64,000 bases of DNA, taken from assembly GCA_008933995.1 (NCBI GenBank), contig WARS01000030.1:1877501-1941500 (forward strand). Direction: 5' to 3'. The stretch is from Datnioides undecimradiatus. Lineage: Eukaryota; Chordata; Actinopteri; Lobotiformes; Datnioididae. Both the position numbers and the translations under genes were made by a program. How positions within the stretch are numbered: position 1 is the first letter of the stretch; every line of letters starts with the position of its first letter. A model generated the notes under the pieces. The model did no database searches. It was not told where the DNA came from and saw only the letters and a list, made by a program, of their open reading frames with translations. Shown in pieces: positions 28,101 to 36,459 of the stretch.

Positions 28101-31100
28101 CAAAATATTAGAGAGTGTGTGTATATTATAACTTATAACTATATTATAGTGTCAGCTACTGCTTTAGTAATGAATCCCATCACCAGAACAGAAAATGAAA
28201 ATCAATTAACAATGACTGTAAATACATTAGACCTGCAGCTCATGATGACTCATGCACGCACCCCTTTAAAATTAATTCTTAGGTGGCACGGATAAGTGAT
28301 TTAAGAGAATTTGTGGTTTTAACAGTTATCTGTTTTAATTCACAAGTGGTTGAGACCTGTCGTACAAGTCATGACAGAAATGATGACAAATGCCCTTACT
28401 CCACTAGTAAAAACACTTTTGTTTGTTTCACTAATAGTCATAATCCCTTAACCTGAAAGAATATGACGGTGCCTAAATCAACCAAAGTAAAACATATAAC
28501 TAACACACTGCAAACTTAATGTACTGCTTGTCCGATCAGCTTGCTAATTTAGTGATTCTATTAGACTCTATTGCCTAATTATTACTGGCATATTTCAGGG
28601 CAGCAGCTTCAACAGTCATATCTTTGATAGTAAAATTCCGTTAAACAGTTAAATTCTGTTATAAGGTTATAAAGTGATTAATACTAAATCTTCTATATAA
28701 CTCCAAATCAAATGAAAAAAGGAACCAATTTCTGGGGTAATTCAATTTAAAGGGAACATATTATGGCAGCTGAAAGCTGTTTTAAACAGGTCCTGGATGT
28801 CTTAAAAACAAGCTTTTGAATTTCTTTGCAAAAAAATCTGAAATTCAGCCCCTGATGAGGGTCTGCAGTCTGCCATTCTCTACCTTCATTATCTATGCGG
28901 AGTTCTGAGTGGGTGGGGAGGCTGGATAATAAGGCGCTGCGCTGATTGGCTGCCTGAATGACTATGGAGGGGGAGGGTGCAGAGCGGTGCAGGGCCGGTA
29001 TCCAACATGGCTACTGCTCCTGACGAACAGCGCGCAGCCGTTCGCTATAGCTACGACCCAGCGGGAAAAGAATAAAAGAATAAAACACAGACACGGTCTT
29101 CTGGGGCTGGGACAGAATATAGGCATTTGTGTTGGTTTTTACAACCAACAACAGAGCAATTGCAATGTCTGGCTCTGACCGACGACATCGTGACACACTG
29201 CTAGCTTACTGCTGGAAACCACGAACTTCACCTAGTGGGATGAACGCCCCCTCTCAGTGGTTTCACTCAGAGGAGGACAGCCTATGTAAATCACTCCTGT
29301 CGTTACGTAACGACAGGAGCTGAATCTGAACGGCCTGTAGGAGCCCCAATTTACCAGTGGGTGGGCTGTAGAGACGATGCAGGACTTGTCTGCCTTCCTC
29401 ATTCTGAGTTGGTAGGCTGAGGGGGGACTAGTTTAAATATGTATAAGCAAGAAAAATGTGTTTTTCATAATATGTCCCCTTTAAATAGAGCATAGCTGTT
29501 TGTCTGCTTTGTCATTTGTCAGATTTTGGCCTCATCTCATACTTCTGCATGTGCTGCTAAAATAAGTTTGTTGCATTGCCCCTGTTTTGTTGTTACAGTC
29601 TTGCACTTCTTACATATTAATGTAGTTGTTTTTCATCTAATCTTTTGTAACCAAAACACCTAAACACTACTGAACTCACTCCCCCTTTGTAACCAGCTAC
29701 TCCTTCGTTACCTCTTGCTACCAAGTTGGTGGTAGTTGTACATGGTCTATGACCAAAGTGGCACTGCACTATTTACCTATTCATACATACAGTGATGAAC
29801 TAAGTTACCCATGAACTAAGTTACCCATGCATCAGTATCAAAAATATCGTGATAATAGTAAACAGCATGATATGGCATACCCCTGGGGACACGTCATCTG
29901 TAATAAATCAGTCTTGCTTTGCTTGCTCTTGCTTTTGTGCTCATCAATTTCTCAAATTCTATATTTTGGCATATCAACCTAAAAAATCCTGAATTCAGTC
30001 CTCTTCTGTTTAGAGCAGAGAACAGTACCTTGCAAAAAATAGCTTGCGGGGAAATTTAAAAGCATGTGTGCGTGTGTGTGTGTGTGTGAGAAACATATTG
30101 AATGATCTAATTTCAGGTTGTAACTACAAGTTACAGAACATATGGCAGATATAAAAAGTCTACAGATCCTTATGAAATTGCAGGTTTTAGAAATGTAAAG
30201 ATTGAAATAACAAGTCATAAGGTAAGTCATAAAGTAACGCCTATGCTTTAAAACTGGTTCTGGTTTCATCTGTGGGATGGTAGAATAAGATAGGTCTTTG
30301 GTCCAATTTAACAGAGTGTACAGAGTGGCCTGATTGCAAATTGATTCTTAGAAAAGAAATTTATCCCGCACACAAAAACCATTGATGCAATATGTATTAA
30401 CCAAATATATCCTGTTGTGTAAAAATAATCAACCTTGATCCGTACTGTCGTATAATATCCTGGCAAAATCCAAATGCTTTCATGGAACTTTTTAATAAAT
30501 TTTGTTTACACAACCATTATATTATTATATTAAAGCACTGTAAAGATAGGAGCCAAACTGCACGTTTCAGTAGCATTAATGAATCTAAGGTTGCTGTTTG
30601 AGCTATAGGCGCCTCTAAACGACCTCCAGGTCAGGTCCAACCTGATGTTAAAACACCAACAATGTAACTGCTGAGCTGGGTCAGCAAAGGCGCAAAGATG
30701 AACGAGCTCAATAAGTGATGACTCGGCTAAATATCTTTTGTCTCCTAAACACATTCCAAGCAGCTTAGAGGACAGACATACACGATTCTGCGGGTCGGTG
30801 TACCTGGTTGCTGAATACAATTTGATGTGATAGAGGTGGTAACCTGACAAGCAACAGACCAAACCGAGCTTGTCGAGTTGGCTTAGCTAGGTTGGTGAGC
30901 TGTTGTTGCTCGATTTGCAGGCGTAAACTATTTTAGCAGTTGCTCTCTTCCTGTTGTATAACGACACGTGAGATAAACAAGGGAGCAACCATATCTAAAT
31001 GATTATAAGCAGACAGATCTAGTTTAAAAATGGTTAGACACCAAGTCATACCGCCACTCTACCCCGTTAGCCTGTAAGCTAAGTAGTGGCTAGCCAAGTG

Positions 31101-31193
31101 CAGGTTTGGTATGAGCTTACTTACCTCATATTGGATGTACTGTTTTCTCCACTCTGGGGTGATGTGAGCCGAGAGATGCTCTGTGAATTTCAT
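1945..31193 (-). CDS. xpr1: xpr1: SPX/EXS-domain inorganic phosphate exporter, 16 coding exons, complete
   Basis: Multi-pass plasma-membrane exporter of inorganic phosphate; in mammals it is also the cell-surface receptor for xenotropic/polytropic gammaretroviruses (family knowledge). Coding exons, 5' to 3' on the minus strand: 31193-31125, 16553-16502, 10603-10502, 10150-9927, 8191-8042, 7873-7790, 7364-7283, 6559-6470, 6142-6045, 5846-5667, 5242-5047, 4973-4779, 4218-4052, 3909-3770, 2990-2769, 1999-1945. All junctions are GT-AG and phases are continuous: 2106 nt, 701 aa, against about 696 aa in human. The SPX domain covers roughly residues 1-180, membrane segments begin near 230, and the EXS domain covers roughly 442-646. 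The start is the ATG opening [20 protein letters not shown], the invariant SPX start. No frameshift or stop was found. Which teleost paralogue (xpr1a or xpr1b) it is cannot be told from one locus. Confidence 0.97.
2100..2597 (+). mobile_element. TTAA MITE copy A (3'-truncated), in xpr1 intron 15
   Basis: Begins TTAA followed by the 15-bp terminal motif AGGGGACATATTATG and runs colinear with the full-length copies at 28747 and 58251 until about 2597, where the match stops. The right terminal repeat is missing. It carries the recurrent ORF-like block reading [15 protein letters not shown]. The TTAA flank suggests a piggyBac-type non-autonomous element (inference). Confidence 0.8.
2769..2990 (-). 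CDS. xpr1: xpr1 exon 15 (end of EXS domain and cytosolic tail)
   Basis: Encodes [20 protein letters not shown] and the conserved cytosolic stretch with the RRPRLASQ motif. The exon ends at CA just before GTGAGT, so Gln684 is split across the junction. The in-frame read-through of this donor is CAG TGA, a stop at the splice site itself. Confidence 0.96.
3770..3909 (-). CDS. xpr1: xpr1 exon 14 (EXS core transmembrane segments)
   Basis: Residues 564-609 plus the first two bases of Arg610. It opens [17 protein letters not shown] and ends APMEVF(R). Arg577, Trp580, Glu607 and Arg610 correspond to human Arg570, Trp573, Glu600 and Arg603 with a constant offset of 7, in the phosphate-pathway part of EXS. 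The loop between the two hydrophobic segments differs from mammals, as expected for this variable extracellular loop. Confidence 0.95.
4052..4218 (-). CDS. xpr1: xpr1 exon 13 (EXS domain)
   Basis: Contains the hydrophobic segment [20 protein letters not shown] followed by the EXS signature [10 protein letters not shown] and [12 protein letters not shown]. This is among the most conserved parts of the family and fixes the identification. Confidence 0.96.
4779..4973 (-). CDS. xpr1: xpr1 exon 12 (start of EXS domain)
   Basis: Encodes [20 protein letters not shown], the arginine-rich [20 protein letters not shown] and a hydrophobic helix [13 protein letters not shown]. These are hallmarks of the EXS (Erd1/Xpr1/Syg1) domain. 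The exon starts in phase with the split glycine from exon 11. Confidence 0.96.
5047..5242 (-). CDS. xpr1: xpr1 exon 11
   Basis: Encodes [19 protein letters not shown] followed by a membrane helix ending DLEYMICFY. The last 20 or so residues, after [10 protein letters not shown], diverge from mammals and probably form a variable loop before the EXS domain. Confidence 0.95.
5316..5350. repeat. Perfect 15-bp inverted repeat, 5-base loop
   Basis: Arm ATTTTATTACTGATT at 5316-5330, loop GACTT, complementary arm at 5336-5350. It lies in xpr1 intron 10 (5243-5666), just upstream of exon 11 on the minus strand. AT-rich, with no known function seen. Confidence 0.6.
5667..5846 (-). CDS. xpr1: xpr1 exon 10 (two transmembrane helices)
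   Basis: Sixty codons with two clear hydrophobic helices, [18 protein letters not shown] and [16 protein letters not shown], then the family motif [15 protein letters not shown] on the cytosolic side. Confidence 0.96.
6045..6142 (-). CDS. xpr1: xpr1 exon 9
   Basis: Encodes [20 protein letters not shown] and NLSHQHLFE, nearly identical to mammalian XPR1. The phase joins the split glycine from exon 8. Confidence 0.95.
6210..6296. repeat. (GT)n microsatellite with GTGTATGTGAGAAAGAGAGAG duplication
   Basis: Two copies of a GTGTATGTGAGAAA-type unit about 30 bp apart, followed by an uninterrupted GT run at about 6267-6296, in xpr1 intron 8. The translated His/Thr-rich frame on the minus strand is repeat, not gene. 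Confidence 0.85.
6470..6559 (-). CDS. xpr1: xpr1 exon 8 (membrane segment)
   Basis: Encodes [20 protein letters not shown], matching the second membrane segment of XPR1. The first ten residues are lineage-divergent. Acceptor CTAG, donor GTACAC. Confidence 0.94.
7283..7364 (-). CDS. xpr1: xpr1 exon 7 (first transmembrane helix)
   Basis: Encodes [20 protein letters not shown] followed by a hydrophobic stretch to ITG, the first membrane helix after the SPX domain. Confidence 0.95.
7790..7873 (-). CDS. xpr1: xpr1 exon 6 (SPX-to-membrane linker)
   Basis: Twenty-eight codons encoding [20 protein letters not shown], the basic linker before the first membrane helix. Both junctions are phase 0. Confidence 0.96.
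8042..8191 (-). CDS. xpr1: xpr1 exon 5 (SPX inositol-polyphosphate-binding helix)
   Basis: Residues 150-199. [18 protein letters not shown] carries the lysine cluster Lys158, Lys161, Lys162 and Lys165. In SPX domains this surface binds inositol pyrophosphates and couples phosphate status to transport (family knowledge). Numbering equals human XPR1 with no gap up to here. Confidence 0.97.
8895..9700 (+). mobile_element. Decayed mariner-type transposase relic in xpr1 intron 4
   Basis: Translated fragments in shifting plus-strand frames resemble mariner transposase in the right order: a [10 protein letters not shown]-like block near 9350-9380 with the second catalytic Asp, an NSPGLAS..FFLLFKM block near 9450-9510 matching the family YSPDLAP..FFLFPKLK region, then a [13 protein letters not shown]-like C-terminal block near 9555-9600. 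Many stops and frameshifts; terminal repeats were not found. Bounds are approximate. The 101-aa open frame on the opposite strand is a shadow. Confidence 0.6.
9927..10150 (-). CDS. xpr1: xpr1 exon 4 (SPX domain)
   Basis: Residues 75-149, from [20 protein letters not shown] to [20 protein letters not shown] and LLQNYQ. The middle (about residues 101-112) differs from mammals but keeps the same length. Confidence 0.97.
10502..10603 (-). CDS. xpr1: xpr1 exon 3 (SPX domain)
   Basis: Encodes [33 protein letters not shown], the second SPX helix region. Joins exon 2 through a split valine codon. Confidence 0.96.
11805..11890. repeat. Near-perfect 48-bp palindrome flanked by short direct repeats
   Basis: A 23-bp arm at 11832-11854 and its exact complement at 11857-11879 are separated by only AA. 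The left arm grows out of a 19-bp unit (TAGCTACATTAAGTAGTAG) repeated at 11805 and 11824. The right arm is followed by a second ACTACTTAAC. This is a cruciform-prone structure, or a product of template switching. Confidence 0.8.
15205..15245 (+). repeat. Short interspersed-repeat tail (TTTGGATAAAAGC type)
   Basis: The string TTTTTGGATAAAAGCATCTG with CCAAATGAC just after resembles the 3' end shared by several abundant fish retroposons. The rest of the element is not recognisable. Confidence 0.35.
16502..16553 (-). CDS. xpr1: xpr1 exon 2 (SPX domain)
   Basis: Fifty-two bases encoding [17 protein letters not shown]. Easily missed because it sits alone between a 14.6-kb and a 5.9-kb intron. Acceptor TGCAG, donor GTATTA. 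Confidence 0.95.
16811..17870 (-). mobile_element. 5'-truncated L2/CR1-group LINE with (TAGAA)n tail, in xpr1 intron 1
   Basis: A minus-strand open frame (16810-17517) contains [56 protein letters not shown] and [11 protein letters not shown], typical of the region after the reverse transcriptase in fish L2/CR1-type LINEs. The 3' end at 16811 is a TAGAA-unit tail next to CTTTATTAATCCCC. Decayed RT sequence continues upstream to about 17870. Shares its frame motifs with the fragment at 34812-35140. Confidence 0.8.
20009..20090 (+). repeat. 41-bp tandem duplication (two units)
   Basis: CAATTAAAAAAATCACCAAA... at 20009-20049 is repeated at 20050-20090 with about one mismatch (CTGCG versus ATGCG). 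High identity implies a recent duplication. Each unit contains the quasi-palindrome formed by AAATC and GATTT. Confidence 0.85.
20323..20508 (-). mobile_element. TTAA MITE copy B, internally deleted, inverted
   Basis: Both termini are present: TTAA plus the 15-bp terminal repeat at each end, TTAA at 20323-20326 and 20505-20508. Only 186 bp remain of about 740. The left part matches the right end of copies C and F; the right part matches their left end in reverse complement. The internal ORF-like block is lost. Confidence 0.85.
21240..21298 (+). repeat. LINE/SINE 3' tail relic
   Basis: AATTTCCCCAGTGTGGGACT followed by AATAAAGGATATCTTAATCT and (AAATCT)n has the form of a fish LINE 3' end: stem, polyadenylation-like hexamer, short tandem tail. 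No upstream coding part is recognisable. Confidence 0.5.
21964..22162. repeat. Compound 38-bp repeat x3 followed by (GA)n
   Basis: A unit made of (TG)n, (AG)n and GTGAGAAAGTGAGTGAG occurs three times (about 21964-22008, 22009-22046, 22047-22084). A shorter TG run and an uninterrupted GA run at about 22109-22162 follow. The first unit is longer because its TG run is longer. Long open frames across it are artefacts. Confidence 0.85.
22324..22615 (+). mobile_element. Internally deleted Tc1-like transposon, both ends intact
   Basis: Terminal inverted repeats begin CAGTACCAGTCAAACGTTTG and run through GGACACACCTTCTCATT, with the complementary end at 22582-22615. TA dinucleotides flank both sides (22322-22323 and 22616-22617), as Tc1/mariner integration requires. 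The 292-bp body keeps only the transposase C-terminus: [20 protein letters not shown]. Confidence 0.85.
23321..23606 (-). mobile_element. tRNA-derived SINE
   Basis: On the minus strand it starts GCTGTGGCTCAGCGGTAG, a good tRNA A-box (about 23584-23600), followed by a B-box-like GGCTGATCCC (23547-23556). The SINE body has GCCGAAGTGTCCTTAAGCAA, and the far end reads CTAAGTACAGTCCATTTA. Same family as the plus-strand copy at 48893. Confidence 0.75.
27417..28115 (+). mobile_element. Tc1-like transposon relic
   Basis: Starts with a TACACTGTCTGACGAAAAAA-type end. Short transposase-like segments follow in shifted frames, including [16 protein letters not shown]-like sequence near 27650 and a CATAATCAAAGCTAAAGGTG (IKAKGG-like) C-terminus near 28080. 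No intact right terminus was found. Heavily decayed; bounds approximate. Confidence 0.5.
28747..29484 (+). mobile_element. TTAA MITE copy C, full length (738 bp)
   Basis: TTAA at 28747-28750 and 29481-29484, 15-bp terminal repeats at both ends (left copy has one substitution, GGGAAC for GGGGAC). Internal features shared with copy F: the ORF-like block near 29010-29090 and a subterminal palindrome at 29294-29319, which here is perfect. Confidence 0.9.
29294..29319. repeat. Perfect 26-bp palindrome inside MITE copy C
   Basis: CTCCTGTCGTTAC followed directly by its reverse complement, no loop, centred on the TACGTA step. Copy F has the same feature with two or three substitutions, so it belongs to the ancestral element. 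Confidence 0.85.
31125..31193 (-). CDS. xpr1: xpr1 exon 1 (start codon, SPX N-terminus)
   Basis: Encodes [23 protein letters not shown], the N-terminal helix that all XPR1/SPX proteins share. The free N-terminal helix contributes to the SPX ligand pocket. A at -3 fits a vertebrate initiation context. Donor GTAAGT is consensus. Confidence 0.97.
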
Positions 31194-31640
31194 TTTGACA
31201 GATTGCTGTTTTTTCCTCCCCTGCTTTTATTTTAACCAGGACCGGCACATCAAATGAGCAGCGGGTGGTTTGGTCGTGTTGGTTCAAAAATGTTTGCACC
31301 GAAACTCTCATCCGAAGATTACGATCGGGCTGCTCGGTCAAAGACAGAGAGATGCCCTTTTTGTCTTCACGCTAACCTAGCTAGCTAGCTGCATACCCTT
31401 GTCATTTTAGATACACTAGACACTGGTAGCTGGTAGACTCATATCTTAGCCTGAGGAAAATGCTTCAATTAGTTTTAACTTTAGAACTAATGTCACAAAA
31501 AACACATATCTAATAAACAGGCTCACGACGTTGGCACTATCTGGATCTTGCTGTCTTTCCCCTCCTCTCTCCCTGTTGTTCAGCCTCTATCTCTCCCCAC
31601 CTCCTGACTCCCGGTGCCTTCATGGACAGTTGGAAATATT
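31194..31640 (-). promoter_or_regulatory. Probable xpr1 5' UTR and proximal promoter
   Basis: Immediately upstream of the xpr1 ATG on the minus strand, with more CpG than its surroundings (for example around 31290-31335). No TATA box was found in the xpr1 orientation. A TATATAAG at about 31683 faces the other way. Extent is inference from position. Confidence 0.4.
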
Positions 31641-32824
31641 ACAACACCAAGCCAATTTTGAGCTCAAATGAACTTGTTGCTGTATATAAGGGTCTGGATC
31701 CCTCGGTTAACGTCATCAAACCAGGAAGTCTATTTTTACTTAGACATTACTGTTTTCCTTGATCACAAACAGATAATCGTTTCCCCAATCACTCTGCTTT
31801 CCTTGATTTTGTATGTACTTTGACAAACATATTTAAGTCCCTGATGTTTTTAAAAAAGCACTGCAGCTCTGTCACTGCAACCTTGTTCCTCTGTGAATCT
31901 GTTTAATTTGACCTTATTGACGCTAGCCCATATATTCCGATGACACTAGAATGCCACATATGTGACGTTGCCGACTACCTTATGTATGACTACGAGACTA
32001 CGTAGCCTGTTTTGTATGTGTGTATGTGTGTGTGTATTTGTGTTTGCGTTTGGTGGTGTAGTTGAGTAGGTATCATGAGACCCTAAAATTAAAATTTTGC
32101 GCAAGAAGAATTCGTAAAATGGAGTACACTTATTCTTTAAATATTAGATTTAAGATTTTTGTTGTACTGTTGCGAGTTTTGACCATTTACGTATTAATGT
32201 TACTTGATGAAATAATCAAACTGACAATCCCATCTAGTGGTCAAAGAAGATATTGCACGTCAACATGCTTTGTTAGCGCTTCCTTTTTGACAAGTACATG
32301 ATTAATACATTTTTGTTATATACCCTTATAAGTCTACAGCTATATTGTATATAATGTGGTGAAGTAGAATATAGAATAGAATAGCGGTAATAGTATTAAC
32401 AGTGAGTATCCTCTTAAAGCAGTGGTAGTATTCAAACGGTTTTTAGTGAAAGTACAAGGTAACTTGGTCAGTTTCCTCATCAGGATATAGAAAAGTAAAT
32501 TCGCCAATTCTTGATAGACTTGATAAACTTTTTTTCACAACTGTTTATATACTAGAGTATATTGTATATTGTTTTTCAGTTAATTCACCTTTAAAAATGA
32601 AATAGTATGGGCCATTATTAGATCAAATCTCAAATTATACAGTTTAAAAGTAAGTCTATGTACAAAATCTCCTTGAGAGTTGTGGGCAATTAGTGCTGTG
32701 ATGTTATTCTACTATTAATAGATTTTGAGGACTTAATTAATTTATTATAACATAGAACTTGGAAGTCTGTAAATGTAGTTTGTAATTTAAAGACAAACCA
32801 GTTTCTTTTGTTTTCATTAGTTTG

Positions 32825-32895
32825 GTCTAGACCTGTTCTGTATGTGAAGTGCCCTGAGATAACCTTGGTTGTGATTTGGAAGTGAATTGAATTGA
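32825..32895 (+). repeat. Retroposon 3' tail (GTGATTTGG...GAATTGAATTGAA type)
   Basis: AAGTGCCCTGAGATAACCTT, GGTTGTGATTTGG and the GAATTGAATTGAA ending resemble the 3' end of a widespread fish LINE/SINE family. The upstream part is unrecognisable. Confidence 0.45.
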
Positions 32896-33234
32896 AGTTG
32901 TAACATTTTATTTTGCATCTTTATTTGGCTTCCCATATAGTATATAGTGTATTAAAATAAATAACATTTAAATAGGCCCAAGATGATAAATGTTAACCTT
33001 TACATAATTTATAGCTAAAAGCAAAATATTTAGATTACAAGCTTTAAATACTAAAGAGATTTTATTCATCATGATACCCGACTGCAGTTGAAAGCTTGTG
33101 GTACCAGCTGCATGAACTAAATGGAATATTTTTCTTTTTTCTTTTGTTTTAATAGATCTTCTGTTGTAGGTTCAAATTTCTTTCTGCATTAGTATTACCT
33201 GAACAAAACGTATGGAACAAAACAAACAATGACT

Positions 33235-33255
33235 ATATATATATATATATGCATG

Positions 33256-33287
<32 letters not shown>

Positions 33288-33345
33288 CACCATATATACA
33301 TATATATACACCATATATACATATACCATATATATATATACCACC
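33235..33345. repeat. (TA)n / (CA)n / ATATACACCATATATACAT repeat block
   Basis: Starts with a TA run at about 33235, a CA run at about 33256-33279, then several ATATATACACCATATATACA-like units up to the LINE fragment at 33346. A further TA run follows that fragment at about 33884-33902. Confidence 0.9.
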
Positions 33346-33883
33346 ATAACCAGGTGGCCGGCATAGTGTACAGAAACATCTGTGCAGAGTTTGGGCTGGA
33401 AGTCCCCAGATCCAAGTGGGAAACACCTCCAAAGGTGATAGAGAATGAGCACGTAAAGATCCTGTGGGACTTCCAGGTACAGACTGATAAGATGGTAATG
33501 GCTAACCAACCGGACATTGTAGTGGTGGACAAGATCCAGAGGAAAGCCGTTGTGGTGGACATCGCAATCCCAAGCGATGGTAACATCAGGAAGAAGGAAC
33601 ATGAGAAGCTAGAGAAATACCAAGGCCTGAAGGAAGAACTGGAGAAAGCCTGGCAGGTAAAGACATCAGTGGTGCCTGTGGTGATCGGGGCACTCGGAGC
33701 AGTGACCCCCAAACTGGAGCAGTGGGTACAACAGATCCCAGGAAAGACAACAGACATCTCAGTCCAGAAAAGTGCAATACTAGGGACATGTAAGATACTG
33801 CGCAGAACCCTCAAGCTCCCAGGCCTCTGGTAGAGGACCCGAGCTTGCAGAGGAGGAACCGCCCGCGGAGGGAAAAAAATTCC
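33346..33883 (+). mobile_element. 3' fragment of a restriction-like-endonuclease LINE (R4/Dong or Rex6 type)
   Basis: An open frame, ending with TAG at 33831-33833, encodes the C-terminal endonuclease domain of site-selective LINEs. The signature reads QPDIVVVDK ... VVVDIAIPSD, then KKEHEKLEKYQGLKEELEKA, PVVIGALGAVTPKLEQW and a LGTCKILRRTLKL ending. The PD...D-x-A pattern fits the PD-(D/E)XK nuclease fold. Methionines upstream lie in the TA/CA repeat, so the apparent 194-aa start is not biological. A short GC-rich 3' UTR follows, ending at a (TA)n run. The reverse transcriptase is absent (5' truncation). Confidence 0.8.
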
Positions 33884-34773
33884 TATATATATATATATAT
33901 ATCATATTATGATTATTAGGATTACTTTGATTTTGTTCTCAAATGCATTGTGACAAAATATAAGAATTGCAGTCTTACAATCAAACAACAATTTCTCCCT
34001 TTCCTGCCTCTGTCACACACAGACATGCTTCTGTTTTTTTTCCTTAAGCATGACTTTAAATAATTTGCATGTAACAGCAACTGATAAATGGATTTCTTTT
34101 AGCAATGAAACTTTCTTTTATAATCAGTTGAATTTTACTTTTCTGTAACCCTTTTTTCTGTAAACAGACTGTCACAACAGCTACGCAATTTTAAGTACAT
34201 TTGAGCATGTAACTGGATCAATGAAGGAAAAGACGTTAAGAAGTTAAATTACATAATTTGTGTATGTATGTAAGTAGGCAACTGGCAGAAGTTGAGTGGT
34301 TGTGTGTATTTATTACACTGTATATATGCATAAAAGCAACTGTGTACACAATTTGGTAGCAGAACATGAGCTTTTATTAATTACACAACATGGCTAACAT
34401 AATTTTCTGTCAGTGGAAACATCTAGACAGCAGCAGGACTTAATGTTGGGCAGTCATTACTTAGGATTAACAGGCAGACAGAGTCAGATTAGGCTTGCCC
34501 GCCTTTTACAACGAGGATATTTAGATGTAAACAAGCCATAGCCTTCACTTTGAAACAGACTACTTTATTATTTATGTTGCATGCAACAATCACCCCAGGT
34601 GTTTCAAACTCATTAACTGCAGAGAGTTGCAAAGATCTCAATTTCCCTAAAGGGGCCACTTGAAACACAAATTCTAGGCCATGTGACATTCTATTGTTCA
34701 AACCATATACTGCCCTTAGACAGCATTTCAGTAACAACCTACGCTGTCTCCATAATGCAACTAGGCAGCAATT

Positions 34774-34811
<38 letters not shown>
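34774..34811. repeat. (GATA)n microsatellite
   Basis: About nine TAGA/GATA units at the 3' end of the minus-strand LINE fragment at 34812. Probably the expanded LINE tail. Confidence 0.9.
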
Positions 34812-35140
34812 TATTATAGATTATTAACCCCAAACTGGGAGCCAGCCTTCCTTGTCAGTTTATTTAGTCTGTCGGTGTCACTGGTTCCAATGCTGCTCCC
34901 CCAGCAGACCACAGAGGAGAAAAGAGTGCTGGCCACAACAGACTGGTAGAAGATTTCCAGCATCTTGCTGCACAAGTTGAAGGACCTCAGCTTCCTCAGG
35001 ATATAGAATCTGCTGCAACCCTTCTTGTATACAGCTGTGCTGTTGGTCTTGCAGTTCAGTCTGTTGTCGATGTTGACTCCCAGGTATTTGTATACCACCA
35101 GTTCTATGTCCCTACCAAGGATGGAGAGGGGCCATCCTTA
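34812..35140 (-). mobile_element. L2/CR1-group LINE 3' fragment
   Basis: Minus-strand frame with [56 protein letters not shown] and VCWGSSIG, matching the frame motifs of the element at 16811. Only about 330 bp remain, and its 3' side abuts the GATA repeat. Confidence 0.75.
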
Positions 35141-36459
35141 AGATTTACAGCTATCACAAAACTTAAATGTACATATATGTACATAGATGTTAGTGGTGAA
35201 TGTCCCAGTGCTCAAAATTTGATTGTAGACATTTTTCAAAAATTGTTCTGCTGTTCATTTAAATGTCATAGGTGCACTGACCACACAAAAGTGGTCAAAG
35301 AACTCATTAAAGAGTTAGTCAAGGGCAAAGAACATCTGACAGCACCACTGACTATGTATATAAAGAAAAAGGTGGTTTCCAAGGCAAGATCACTGACTAT
35401 GACAACTGTTGTCTAAGAGTCATCTGTAGAACATGAGTGCTTTCATCATAGTCAATAGTTTGGTGTCCACCACCTTTTATGAGAGGCTTAATGAATGATT
35501 AAAAAGAACAAGAAGAATAACCCAGAAATAAGAACTACATTAGTACAGAACTGAAGCCAGCTTGTTCAAGATGTTGAGTATTACCCAAGCTCAGGAAAAT
35601 TTACTTGCACATTTATAACACCCACCCCATGTAGTGTTTCATAAATGCTCTGTGTGTGTTTATACAATCTTCAGTAATTTACAGTAAAGTGAGGAAATAG
35701 AAACTTAATGAGGGCAGGTCCACATAGTCTTCTACACTTATTTCCCAGTTTTTAGGTACACTAAGCTAAAACAAAAATAATCTAATGCAACAGATTGGTT
35801 AGTGTTAGGATTGGCTATAGGCTATGCTCAGATTTTGTTGAAGCAGCTTCAGAGAACTTTTGTTTTAACTTTCTGATCATTTTGGAATAATATGTGTTGA
35901 ATTTAGGTCATGAATGATAAATACATTCTGTGCTCACGTCACCAATTTTCTCACAGATTTGAGAGATTTTATATCATGTATCTATTAGTTTTGATTAAAT
36001 TAACAATGCCCCAGACAGCATTTTCTTGTGAAAAGATTTTGTTCCAGACAGCATCTTGACACCTTATGATTTTTATATGACCTTTATTTGATGAGAATGA
36101 TCAAATTATCACATATGAAATTCTGAGAACTCAAATATCACTGATTTTGAACAGTTTTGGAAGTTTGGTATCACACACCTCTGTTAAGACTTTAAGAGAC
36201 TCTAGGTGGAAAACATGATTAAAAACTTTGATATACTCTACATTTGTGAGATAAAGTATGACAGCATATAATACCCCAATATTTTTAGACCTTTGTAATT
36301 AAAGTATCATGACTCTGTCCATAAGAGGTCTAACTAGGAATTCCAACCATCCAACCATAACTGTTTTCAAACATAGACATGTCACTGAAAACATAATCTA
36401 CATTTATTGTTTGTCTTTTTGCAAGCAAAATTAAAGAATAATTACAGAATGGACAGAAA

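Larger units (their letters stand above)
16554..31124 (-). other. xpr1 intron 1 (14.6 kb)
   Basis: Between exons encoding residues 1-23 and 24-40. Holds the LINE at 16811, a deleted TTAA MITE at 20323, a Tc1-type element at 22324, a SINE at 23321, a Tc1 relic near 27417 and a full-length MITE at 28747. The remaining stretches show no recognisable gene. Confidence 0.85.

Noticed and set aside
33249-33345. N-terminal part of the 194-aa open frame (His/Thr/Ile/Tyr repeats)
   Set aside because: It is translation of a CA/TA microsatellite. The real domain begins about 33346 and the upstream methionines are accidental.
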